Shown one piece after another: positions 36,491 through 44,736 of a DNA stretch of 64,000 nucleotides. The position numbers and the translations under genes were made by a program. The notes under the pieces are model-generated. The model made no database searches, had not been told where the DNA came from, and saw only the letters and a list, made by a program, of their open reading frames with translations. Positions within the stretch are counted from its first letter, which is position 1. Every line of letters begins with the position of its first letter. Source of the DNA: Thiotrichales bacterium (GTDB taxonomy: Bacteria; Pseudomonadota; Gammaproteobacteria; Beggiatoales; Beggiatoaceae); NCBI GenBank assembly GCA_016745035.1, contig JADGDE010000001.1, positions 844,507-908,506 of the forward strand, written 5' to 3'.

Positions 36491-37105
36491 ATGTATATCG
36501 ACTTTAGCCAACTCAGTGCGAATGCCGCCTATTTCATTACCACCCAAACGCTGATTCCGCGTCCTATTGCTTGGGTATTATCTGAACATGAGCCGGGACA
36601 ATTTAATATTGCGCCATTTTCTTATTTCACCTCCATTTCTAGCAATCCACCATTGTTATTGATTGCGGCAGGTAAAAAAAATGATGGCAGCCCCAAAGAT
36701 ACCCGCGCCAATATCGAACGCCGAGGCAAATTTGTGATTCATATCGCTAGCATGGAACAAATGCAGGCACTGAATGACAGTGCTGAAACCTTGCCAGCCG
36801 AAGTCTCTGAAGTGGATAAATTTAATATCGAACTGACCGATTTTGATGGCTTTGATTTACCTCGCGTCAAAGACTGCCCCATCGCTTTTGCCTGTGATTT
36901 ATACGAAATTCAAGAAGTAGGCAACACCCCGCAAAGCTTGATTTTGGGCGAAATTAAACAAGTGTATATCAGCGATGATTGTGCTGAACAAGATGACAAA
37001 GGACGGGTGAAAGTTCATGCCCCTACAGTGAACCCTTTGGGACGCTTAGGTTCAGGAGAATATTGTGATATTGGCGAAATTATCACGCTAAAACGCCCGC
37101 TTTAA
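36491..37105 (+). CDS. Flavin reductase-like FMN-binding protein
   Basis: This 204-residue protein begins YIDFSQLSANAAYFITTQTL and has LIPRPIAWVLSE, NIAPFSYFTSISSNPPL and NPLGRLGSGEYCDIG. This is the split beta-barrel flavin reductase (DIM6/NTAB) family, which binds FMN. The substrate is not evident. It lies 12 bp upstream of psd and on the same strand, but no functional link is known. Confidence 0.85.
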   Translation: MYIDFSQLSANAAYFITTQTLIPRPIAWVLSEHEPGQFNIAPFSYFTSISSNPPLLLIAAGKKNDGSPKDTRANIERRGKFVIHIASMEQMQALNDSAETLPAEVSEVDKFNIELTDFDGFDLPRVKDCPIAFACDLYEIQEVGNTPQSLILGEIKQVYISDDCAEQDDKGRVKVHAPTVNPLGRLGSGEYCDIGEIITLKRPL

Positions 37106-37117
37106 CCAAGGATGAAT

Positions 37118-37963
37118 ATGTCAGACAAGATGGATCGCTGGTTGACCTTGCCGCAATACCTATTGCCTCAACACCTATTATCCAAAGGCATGTACCACCT
37201 GACACGTACCCCGCTAGGTGCACCGATGCCGTGGCTAATTAAAGCATTTATCAAGCAATATGGCATTGATATGCAGCAATATGCCGAGCCTAATCCAACC
37301 GCTTATCCTACCTTTAATCAATTTTTTACCCGTGCACTGGCAGAAGGTGCACGCCCGATTGAAAAAGGCGTGGTTTCACCCGTTGATGGTGCAATTAGTC
37401 AAATTGGTAGTATTTTAGGCGATAAAATTTTCCAAGCCAAAGGGCATAATTTTGACTTAAACACCCTGTTTGGTGGCAAAACAGCGTTAGCCAAACCTTT
37501 CGAGCAAGGCTTATTTACCACCATTTATCTCTCTCCCAAGGACTATCACCGCATTCATATGCCCATCGATGGCACAGCCACCGATATGATTTATGTCCCC
37601 GGACGTTTATTTAGTGTGAATCCACGCACGACCCGCGCGGTTCCCGGTCTTTTTGCTCGTAATGAGCGCTTAGTGTGTGTGTTTGATACCGTTTTAGGCC
37701 CAATGGCAATGGTGTTAGTCGGTGCGATTTTTGTCGGCAGCATGGAAACCATCTGGCAAGGTGAAGTGACCCCTAACCAGAAAAAACAAGTCGAACACTG
37801 GCAAATGCCTGACAGTACCGAAATAGTCTCCAAAGGTGAAGAAATGGGACGCTTTAACATGGGTTCGACTGTGATTATGTTATTTGGCAAAGAAATGATG
37901 CAATGGCTACCCCAATGGCAAGCGGGCAGCAATGTACGTTTAGGTGAACAATTAGCAAAATAG
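37118..37963 (+). CDS. psd: Phosphatidylserine decarboxylase
   Basis: This 281-residue proenzyme makes phosphatidylethanolamine at the inner membrane. PTFNQFFTRAL and SPVDGAISQIG near the N-terminal half, the YLSPKDYHRIHMPIDG active-site segment and MGSTVIMLF near residue 249 are present. Cleavage before the Ser in this MGST motif (usually LGST) would form the pyruvoyl group. ATG 37118 has AAGG six bases upstream; ATG 37112 is too close to it. Confidence 0.96.
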   Translation: MSDKMDRWLTLPQYLLPQHLLSKGMYHLTRTPLGAPMPWLIKAFIKQYGIDMQQYAEPNPTAYPTFNQFFTRALAEGARPIEKGVVSPVDGAISQIGSILGDKIFQAKGHNFDLNTLFGGKTALAKPFEQGLFTTIYLSPKDYHRIHMPIDGTATDMIYVPGRLFSVNPRTTRAVPGLFARNERLVCVFDTVLGPMAMVLVGAIFVGSMETIWQGEVTPNQKKQVEHWQMPDSTEIVSKGEEMGRFNMGSTVIMLFGKEMMQWLPQWQAGSNVRLGEQLAK

Positions 37964-38390
37964 CTCCAAGATAGAGGCAGGGTTGTTGTCCTGCCATGTC
38001 TCCCTCCTCTCAGAAAACACAACTTCCCCTCCAAGATCTCTTTTTGCCATAAAAAAAATTAGGGCTAAACAGAAAAAATAATAATATCTAGCTTAAATAA
38101 TACCTGATGTTTTTACTGGGTTTTATGCCGCAGCGCTTGATTTTACAGCCATAAATCCCTAGATGGGGTCTTGATAAAAACAATTTATAAGCACTAAGAA
38201 TAAATCAGCTTTTTTTTTCGCCCTCAAATGCTGATAATGTCCCCCAATTCGCAAGACCTGATGTTTTAGATCTTACGTTTTTTCTAACTCGGCAACTGCT
38301 GTTAGCTTAAAACCGTCATAACCATGTCGGCGATGGCGGCTTTATCTGATGCTTTCCAAGCTCGCAGTAAGCATACTATAGGAGAAATTC
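37964..38390. other. Long non-coding leader between psd and aprB
   Basis: This 427-bp gap contains a 6-bp hairpin GGCAGG/CCTGCC at 37976-37995 behind psd, several A/T runs, and an AGGAGAAATTC ribosome-binding site before aprB. It probably holds the aprBA promoter and a long leader, but no convincing promoter pair was picked by eye. Nothing coding is seen. Confidence 0.5.
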
Positions 38391-38864
38391 ATGCCTACTT
38401 TTGTACGTACTGATAAATGCGATGGCTGTAAAGGCCAAGATAAAACCGCTTGCATGTACATCTGTCCTCACGACTTAATGAAGTTGGACAAAGATGGTTC
38501 TGAAACCGGTCACGCGATGAAATCTTATAACCAAGAGCCAGAACAATGCTGGGAATGCTACTCTTGCGTTAAAATCTGCCCTCAAAACGCTATCGAAGCA
38601 CGTCACTACGCTGACGTTGTTCCTTTGGGCGGTTCTGTACAACCTTTACGTGGTACTGACTCCATTATGTGGACCATCAAGTTCCGTAACGGCACCATGA
38701 AACGTTTCAAATTCCCAATTCGTACCACTCCTGAAGGTTCTATCGATCCTTATGCAGGTAAACCTTCTGCTGACATGGCTAACATTGCTAAACCTGGTTT
38801 CTTCAACCACAACGAGCAAAACGGCTATCGCGAAGGCGACAAGAGCGAACTGATCAACTTATAA
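38391..38864 (+). CDS. aprB: Adenylylsulfate reductase beta subunit AprB
   Basis: This 157-residue iron-sulfur protein has two [4Fe-4S] ferredoxin motifs, CDGCKGQDKTACMYICP and CWECYSCVKICP, and the C-terminal tail (IMWTIKFRNGTMKRFKFP) that wraps AprA. With AprA it catalyses APS/sulfite interconversion in the cytoplasm. In a sulfur oxidiser the pair runs from sulfite and AMP to APS. The gene starts with GGAG eight bases before the ATG and lies 51 bp upstream of aprA. Confidence 0.97.
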   Translation: MPTFVRTDKCDGCKGQDKTACMYICPHDLMKLDKDGSETGHAMKSYNQEPEQCWECYSCVKICPQNAIEARHYADVVPLGGSVQPLRGTDSIMWTIKFRNGTMKRFKFPIRTTPEGSIDPYAGKPSADMANIAKPGFFNHNEQNGYREGDKSELINL

Positions 38865-38915
38865 GTTGACTTCTTCAGTTTTAGATTTAATTTTTAATAT
38901 TTAAGGAAATATAGA

Positions 38916-40895
38916 ATGGCTGAATTTGGTAATCCAGATGTCGTCGAAGAAGAAGTTGACATCCTCCTCATCGGTGGTGGTATGGCTTGTTGTGGTGCTG
39001 GTTTTGAAATCATGCGCTGGATGGAAGGCACCGACTTAACCGTAAAATTGGTTGATAAAGCAGCAATGGATCGCTCTGGCGCGGTTGCTCAAGGTTTATC
39101 AGCAATTAACACCTACATTGGTTCTGAGCAAGATCCTGCGGATTACGCTCGTATGGTCTCTAATGACTTAATGGGTATTACCCGTGATGACTTAGCATAT
39201 GACTTAGGTCGCCACGTTGACGAATCTGTACATTTATTTGAAGAATGGGGCTTACCTATTTGGAAATTAGACGAAAACGGCGAACGTCATGATGGTGCTC
39301 AAGGCATGACCTCATTGAAAGACGGCGGTAAACCTGTCCGTTCTGGTAAATGGCAAATCATGATCAATGGCGAATCCTACAAATGGATCGTTGCTGAAGC
39401 GACTAAAAAATCTCTCGGGATTGACCGCATTGAAGAACGTATCTTCATCGTAAAATTAATCAACGACAAAAATGATCCTAGCCGCATCGCTGGTGCTGTT
39501 GGTTTCTCTACTCGTGACCACAAAATCGTTGTCTACAAAGCAAAAGCTATTTTGTTAGCAGCTGGTGGTTGTGTAAACATCTTCCGTCCACGTTCTGTTG
39601 GTGAAGGCACCGGTCGTGCTTGGTACCCAGTATGGAACGCAGGTTCTACCTATTCTATGGCAGCTGAAGCTGGCGCAGAATTAACCCTGATGGAAAACCG
39701 CTTCGTACCTACCCGTTTCAAAGACGGCTACGGTCCTGTTGGCGCATGGTTCTTATTGTTCAAATCTCAAGCAACCAACGCTATCGGCGAAACCTACATG
39801 ACCCGTAACAAGGAAATGTTGGACGACTACCCTCCTTATGGTCAAGCAGCGGTTCCAGCATCTTGCTTACGTAACCACTTGATGCTTAAAGAAATGAAAG
39901 AAGGTCGTGGTCCTATTTGGATGGACACCGTTACCGCTTTAGCTAACTTACGTGAAACCTTAAGTCCTCGTGAAGTTAAGCATCTCGAAGCTGAAGCTTG
40001 GGAAGATTTCTTAGACATGTGCGTTGGCCAATGCGGTATCTGGGTTGGTGAAAATATTGAACCAGAGAAGAAAAACTCTGAATTAATGCCTACCGAACCT
40101 TACCTCTTAGGCTCTCACTCTGGTTGTTGTGGTATCTGGGCTTCAGGTCCTGATGACATCGGCGCACCTACCACCGAAACCGAAGCTGGCGTACCTGATC
40201 ACTTGCCTTCAGGCTGGAACTGGGGCTACCGTGGTATGACCACCGTAAACGGCTTATTCACCGCTGGTGATGGCGTTGGCGCATCTGGCCACAAATTCTC
40301 TTCAGGTTCTCACGCAGAAGGTCGTTTGGCTGCAAAAGCAATGGTTAAATATTGCTTAGATAACGCCGACTACAAACCTGAATTAGATACCCCAGTTGAC
40401 GAATTAGTAGAAGCTATCTACAAACCTGTCCGTACTTTCTTAGAGTTCAAAGACTACTCCACCGCGATTGATGTTAACCCTAACTACATCACTCCAAAAA
40501 TGCTACAATTCCGTCTACAAAAAATTATGGACGAATATGTCGCAGGTGTTGCAACCTACTACACCACCAACGAACACATGTTGGCTGTAGCAGAAGAAAA
40601 ACTCGACATGCTGAAAGAAGATGCAGAAAAAATGCGTGCGAAAGATTTACATGAGCTGTTACGCGCATGGGAAAACTATCACCGCATCCTGACTGCTGAA
40701 GCACACATGAAACACATTCAGTTCCGTCAAGAAAGTCGTTATCCTGGTTTCTACTACCGCGCTGACAAAAACTTCGTTGACGAAGAAAACTGGCATTGCT
40801 TTGTAAACTCAATTTACGACAAAGAAAGCAAAAAATGGACTTGCTTCAAACGTGCACACGTTGATTTGGTTGACAAGTCTAAACTGTTCAAATAA
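38916..40895 (+). CDS. aprA: Adenylylsulfate reductase alpha subunit AprA
   Basis: This 659-residue FAD enzyme begins with the dinucleotide fold (DILLIGGGMACCGAGFE) and has GAVAQGLSAINTYIG, RPRSVGEGTGRAWYP, SGCCGIWASGPDD and GHKFSSGSHAEGR, all in AprA order. Length matches dissimilatory AprA. Codon use (CGT, AAC, TTC) is strongly biased, so it is likely highly expressed. sat, aprM, qmoABC and hdr genes are not next to it. Sulfur oxidation is the likely direction because no dsr reduction genes are seen here, but that is inference. Confidence 0.98.
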   Translation: MAEFGNPDVVEEEVDILLIGGGMACCGAGFEIMRWMEGTDLTVKLVDKAAMDRSGAVAQGLSAINTYIGSEQDPADYARMVSNDLMGITRDDLAYDLGRHVDESVHLFEEWGLPIWKLDENGERHDGAQGMTSLKDGGKPVRSGKWQIMINGESYKWIVAEATKKSLGIDRIEERIFIVKLINDKNDPSRIAGAVGFSTRDHKIVVYKAKAILLAAGGCVNIFRPRSVGEGTGRAWYPVWNAGSTYSMAAEAGAELTLMENRFVPTRFKDGYGPVGAWFLLFKSQATNAIGETYMTRNKEMLDDYPPYGQAAVPASCLRNHLMLKEMKEGRGPIWMDTVTALANLRETLSPREVKHLEAEAWEDFLDMCVGQCGIWVGENIEPEKKNSELMPTEPYLLGSHSGCCGIWASGPDDIGAPTTETEAGVPDHLPSGWNWGYRGMTTVNGLFTAGDGVGASGHKFSSGSHAEGRLAAKAMVKYCLDNADYKPELDTPVDELVEAIYKPVRTFLEFKDYSTAIDVNPNYITPKMLQFRLQKIMDEYVAGVATYYTTNEHMLAVAEEKLDMLKEDAEKMRAKDLHELLRAWENYHRILTAEAHMKHIQFRQESRYPGFYYRADKNFVDEENWHCFVNSIYDKESKKWTCFKRAHVDLVDKSKLFK

Positions 40896-40951
40896 GCCGA
40901 GTGCTTGTTAATGTGAAAACCTAGCTTGCTGGGTTTTTGCGAACAGAGATG

Positions 40952-40987
40952 AAAAAACCGACTTCCTTTGGGGGTCGGTTTTTTTTT
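40952..40987 (+). terminator. Strong intrinsic terminator after aprA
   Basis: AAAAAACCGAC pairs with GTCGGTTTTTT, followed by a long T-run. A second hairpin, AAAACCTAGC/GCTGGGTTTTT, lies just before it. The segment 40941-40992 is repeated 265 bp later with one changed base. Confidence 0.9.
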
Positions 40988-41017
40988 GCTTATGGGAAAG
41001 TGATTTTATATCATGTG

Positions 41018-41157
41018 GTAGGGTGCGTTAGCGCAGCGTAACGCACCGCTTGAATACCAAGGAATGGTATAAAAACTTTGTTGACTTCGAGTAGTGTTGT
41101 TTAATAATGGACTTTGTGGATTTTATTGGTGCGTTACGTTTCACTAACGCACCCTAC
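41018..41157. repeat. Palindromic element with 30-bp inverted ends (GGGTGCGTTA family)
   Basis: The left end GTAGGGTGCGTTAGCG... (41018-41047) and the right end ...CACTAACGCACCCTAC (41128-41157) are inverted copies over 30 bp with few changes, separated by 80 bp of AT-rich sequence. Each arm is itself a palindrome (GGTGCGTTA / TAACGCACC). Elements with this end are common in diverse bacteria as non-autonomous repeats. No open frame lies inside. Confidence 0.85.
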
Positions 41158-41205
41158 TTGCTATTTGCTACGTTTATGCTTAGAGCTGTGACTTGTTACA
41201 GCTCT

Positions 41206-41258
41206 GAACAGAGATGAAAAAACCGACTTCCTTTGGGGGTCAGTTTTTTTTTGCTTAT
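41206..41258 (+). terminator. Duplicated aprA terminator sequence
   Basis: This repeats 40941-40992 (GAACAGAGATGAAAAAACCG onward) with one change, GTCGG to GTCAG, that weakens one stem pair. It is preceded by an 8-bp hairpin AGAGCTGT/ACAGCTCT (41182-41205). With the first copy it brackets the palindromic element. Confidence 0.75.
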
Positions 41259-41325
41259 ATATTATTTGTTTAATATGGTTGTGAAGGGTTATATTAATAC
41301 TTTTTAGCTATATAACTTATTATAT

Positions 41326-41709
41326 ATGTCACCTAAGACTCGTTCAATACTACAATCATTACTGATTGTCATAATAGCAATGATTTTTCTAATAATAACC
41401 ATTGTTCTAGCATCAATTTATACTTCCGTATCCCTATCTCCATTAGAAAATACATTAGAAAATAGTCATAGAACTCATCCAAAATATATTGCTTGGAAAC
41501 ATAATAAAGCACCTTATCAACCAAGTATCGTTTTACGTTTTCTCAATATTGATACTGAATTTCGCCAATCTCTACATGGTAAAACAAAAATAGAAATAGC
41601 ATCTTGGTTTCCAGATTTACGTCTCCCTATAGATGCTAGTGATAATCAAAAGTATTATCATAAATACCTTGGCAATAGTGACTTTCTTTGGATTGGTGCT
41701 TCTTCATAG
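41326..41709 (+). CDS. Small membrane-anchored protein, unknown function
   Basis: This 127-residue product has one N-terminal membrane helix (LLIVIIAMIFLIITIVLASI). The outward part is hydrophilic and contains WKHNKAPYQPSIVLRFLNID and SWFPDLRLPID. I do not recognise a family. Coding sequence is markedly AT-rich compared with the neighbours, and no good ribosome-binding site is seen. It lies in the accessory patch behind aprA, so it may be acquired DNA. Confidence 0.45.
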   Translation: MSPKTRSILQSLLIVIIAMIFLIITIVLASIYTSVSLSPLENTLENSHRTHPKYIAWKHNKAPYQPSIVLRFLNIDTEFRQSLHGKTKIEIASWFPDLRLPIDASDNQKYYHKYLGNSDFLWIGASS

Positions 41710-41827
41710 GCAATTGAGTTTGAAAATAGTAAGCTCAAAAGGTTTCGTCTTATGAAAGGTTAAAATTTGTTGTGTTTTTTAGATAGAGTCATATAGAATA
41801 TGAATTTAGTGATTTTTTTAAAACTTT

Positions 41828-42199
41828 ATGAGTAACAATAAAATGAATAATTATCTATTTAAGCTACTATTAATTATATTTTTAATAAATACAGCCTCTT
41901 TAGAGGCTAAAGTAGCCCCAGAAAATCATAAACAAGCTTCTTTTAAATTGTCTGTTTCAGCAAAAAAAATGATCGATAATTATCAAACTAAAGAATTACT
42001 ATCGGCTCAAAAATTTATTCAGGTAATGAAAAATATTTTAGATAGTCAATTAACAGAAAAAGAAAAAGTAGATGCCTTTATTATTTTACTTGATAAAATA
42101 AAATTTCTTTTTGATGGTACTGTTACTTTAGCTAAAGATAAAGATTACTTTTTTTCTTATACAAAAAAAATATCAAGGAATTTAAAGACACCCATGTAA
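41828..42199 (+). CDS. Small exported protein, unknown function
   Basis: This 123-residue product has a signal peptide (NNYLFKLLLIIFLINTASLEA) followed by a Lys-rich helical body ending RNLKTPM. It may start at ATG 41828 or 41843; neither has a clear ribosome-binding site. No family is recognised. Like its neighbour it is AT-rich. It ends just before the stretch that precedes the intron-like fragment. Confidence 0.45.
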   Translation: MSNNKMNNYLFKLLLIIFLINTASLEAKVAPENHKQASFKLSVSAKKMIDNYQTKELLSAQKFIQVMKNILDSQLTEKEKVDAFIILLDKIKFLFDGTVTLAKDKDYFFSYTKKISRNLKTPM

Positions 42200-42407
42200 T
42201 ATAACGAGCCGAAATGCTAGATGAAAAATACCTTGACCATCCATTGGCATGGGTTTCATAACTGCCATATCAAGCCTGATTTGGTTTTAATTTATTGCAT
42301 TGTTGATGAGACGTTATAACTGTCTCGAATTAGATCGCATAGTGAATTGTTTTAATACGTATTGGGAAACTTTTAATTTTTAAGGTTTCTGAGTTATGGC
42401 TGGTACA

Positions 42408-42727
42408 GTGCTTACGAGTCAAAAATAATGTATCCCTCAAGCGCTGACCGCCATGGAAAGCGCGATCTCGCGAAGGCGTTTAGTCCGTGATAGGCAATGC
42501 CGACCGAGAAGGCGTATATGAGCGCTAGGGAATGTAGCCTGAGCGCAGCGGTATGATTGCCGTAAAGTCATGTGAGAGCCTTCATGCCGGAGGTGTACCG
42601 AGCAGCTTGTGCTGCAATGGTATACGTAGGCTGGGAGGTGACACGGACGAATCAGGGCTAAGATAACGTCGCGTTTGCGAGTAGTTTTTAGGTAGGGATA
42701 CCTAAAAAGTCGTCACGAGGTAGCGAC
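42408..42727 (+). mobile_element. Probable 5' fragment of a group II intron (chloroplast-like class)
   Basis: The stretch has the feel of group II intron domain I: a GTG-type start, CCTCAAGCGCTGACCG, GGAAAGCGCGATCTCGCG, AAGGCGTTTAGTCC, AGGCAATGCCGACC and GGGAATGTAGCC in order. Several stems are visible: GCAGC-TTG-TGCTGC inside GTGTACC/GGTATAC, and TTTTTAGGTA-GGGA-TACCTAAAAA bounded by GTCGC/GCGAC. The fifth base is T and not the usual G of GUGYG. No reverse transcriptase frame and no domain V were found, so the element is truncated. Class assignment is from memory of family sequence. Confidence 0.6.
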
Positions 42728-43172
42728 ACCCTTGATTAAACAAGACATCAAGGCAAGGTGTTCTTTCTGCCACATCAATATTAAATGACTTTTCCCCAAA
42801 TTTTTCAGAAAAAATCATACCTGAAATTGTTGCTGATAAACCTAAACTTTTTTGTTTATTATTGAGATAAATGAGGAATAAAGTCAATGAAGTTAATCGT
42901 TGTTGACCATCGATAATACTACGTTTGCCTGATTTTTCACTTAGAACAAATGGATCTAAGTAATAGCTATTATAATTAGCGACATCTGGACGTTGATGAG
43001 AACAATCATAATTATCAAGAAATGCATTATACAAGTCTGTAACCAGTTGAACTATGTGCTTTTGTTCCCAATTATATTCGCGCTGATAATAATCGACCGT
43101 GTATTTTTTATTGTCCAATACTTCTAAGATAGAGCGGTTATTTGCTTCAATTTTATTTTCTAAGTGACCCAT
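42702..43172 (-). pseudogene. Truncated DUF262 (GmrSD-N/ParB-like) gene
   Basis: The 156-residue remnant has the DUF262 start, YTVDYYQREYNWEQKHI, and the diagnostic SIIDGQQRLTSLTLFL motif. Full DUF262 proteins are usually several hundred residues; this one stops soon after CLDVLFNQG, where it meets the intron-like fragment on the opposite strand. Proteins of this family include GmrSD-type nucleases that cut modified phage DNA. The remnant is probably not functional. Base composition is AT-rich. Confidence 0.8.
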
Positions 43173-43379
43173 ATTTATTTTCCTTGTTAAGCATGTCTAT
43201 AGCATACCTTTCCATTTTAACGTACTTTCTGGGAAAAGCACTTGAACTCAAGCAAAGCTTCGATATAAGCTGCTTTTCCTAACTTATACCGCAACGACCG
43301 AGTGGGACTGAAGTCCCGCCTCCAGAGTCGGATAATGATATTCTAAGAATGAATCGCTTAACGGGGGGAAATGGGCGTT

Positions 43380-44705
43380 ATGAAACCAGCCTTATTATAT
43401 TTTGTCGATGATGATGCGCTGGCATGTCGTTTATTTCAGCGCCATAGCAAGCAATTGGGCTATGCCTGCCAAGTCTTTAGCCAAGCGCCGGACTGTCTCG
43501 CTGCCATCGAGAAAACACTGCCAGCGATGGTGTTGGCGGATTTAACCATGCCGGGCATGGATGGCTTTGAGTTGATTCGCCGCATTCGTCAAAACCATAG
43601 CGATTTGCCCATTTTAGCCCTGACCGGACAATCGACGGTCGAACGGGCTGTGCAAGCGATGCAGGCAGGGGCATCGGACTTTTTGAAAAAACCCTATGAG
43701 CAAGAAGAGCTGTGTCTGGCGATTGAGCGTTGTTTGAGTCATGCCCAAATCGCCAGCGAAAACCGCGAGTTAAAACGTCAAGTGTTGGACTCTCAAGCAG
43801 GCTTTGGAATGCTCGGCGACTCGGAGGCGATGCGGCATATTTATGCCATGATTGACAAACTCGCAGCGGTCGATTGTCCGGTGATTATTCAGGGTCAATC
43901 GGGCAGCGGTAAGGAGTTGGTTGCTCGCGCTATTCATGACCGAGGCACACGCCGCGCTGAGCCATTTGTGGTGATTGATTGTGGTTGTTTATCCGATACC
44001 TTGCTTGAGAGTGAGTTATTTGGGCATAAGCGCGGGGCGTTTACTGGCGCAGACAAAGACCGCACAGGGCTATTGGAAATGGCGCGCGGTGGTACGGTGT
44101 TTTTGGATGAAATCGGTAATATTTCTGAGTCGATGCAGGCAAAATTATTGCGGGTGATTCAAGAGCATTCGATAACCCCTGTCGGCAGCAGTCGCAGTAT
44201 TGAGGTGCGGGCGCGGTTTATTTGTGCCACCCATCGGGATTTGCCGCAAATGGTCGAGGCGGGTGAGTTTCGCCATGATTTGTATCACCGTTTGAATGTG
44301 GTCAGTATCGCCGTGCCGACGCTAAATGAGCGCCAAGGCGATATTCCCTTGCTGGCGCAGCATTTTGCCGATGAGTTTTGCCAAAAATATCAGCGTCCTA
44401 AATTGCAGTTTTCCGCTGCGACCATGCAGCAATTATGTCAGCGGCATTGGTCTGGCAATGTCCGCGAATTACGCAATTATATTGAGCGTTGTGTGATTAT
44501 GAATGAGTCGGCATTGGCTATGCCTAGCGAGCCAAATCCAGCCGCCAATACGCCAGCGAGCGCCGAGCCTAGTTTACAAACCTTGCATGAGTTGGAAGTG
44601 GTGCATATCCAGCGGGTGCTGGAGAGTGTCGGCGGTAATCATCGCCAAGCGGCGGATATTTTAGGGATTAGCCGCACGACTTTGTGGCGTAAGTTGCGGG
44701 ATTGA
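43380..44705 (+). CDS. Sigma-54-dependent NtrC-family response regulator
   Basis: This 441-residue protein has an intact receiver (phospho-Asp in VLADLTMPGMDG, Lys in FLKKPYE), a sigma-54 AAA+ domain with Walker A GQSGSGKELVARAI, the GAFTGADKD loop that contacts sigma-54, and a Fis-type helix-turn-helix at the C-terminus (NHRQAADILGISRTTLWRKL). It would activate sigma-54 promoters after phosphorylation. No partner kinase gene is adjacent. The ATG at 43371 lies against the GGGGGGAA site, so ATG 43380 is preferred. Confidence 0.93.
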   Translation: MKPALLYFVDDDALACRLFQRHSKQLGYACQVFSQAPDCLAAIEKTLPAMVLADLTMPGMDGFELIRRIRQNHSDLPILALTGQSTVERAVQAMQAGASDFLKKPYEQEELCLAIERCLSHAQIASENRELKRQVLDSQAGFGMLGDSEAMRHIYAMIDKLAAVDCPVIIQGQSGSGKELVARAIHDRGTRRAEPFVVIDCGCLSDTLLESELFGHKRGAFTGADKDRTGLLEMARGGTVFLDEIGNISESMQAKLLRVIQEHSITPVGSSRSIEVRARFICATHRDLPQMVEAGEFRHDLYHRLNVVSIAVPTLNERQGDIPLLAQHFADEFCQKYQRPKLQFSAATMQQLCQRHWSGNVRELRNYIERCVIMNESALAMPSEPNPAANTPASAEPSLQTLHELEVVHIQRVLESVGGNHRQAADILGISRTTLWRKLRD

Positions 44706-44727
44706 TACCCACGCGGGTGCGTGGGTA
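44706..44727. terminator. Hairpin between convergent genes
   Basis: TACCCACGC pairs perfectly with GCGTGGGTA around GGGT directly after the NtrC-type gene. There is no clear T-run. It may serve both convergent genes. Confidence 0.45.
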
Positions 44728-44736
44728 GGGTCAGTT

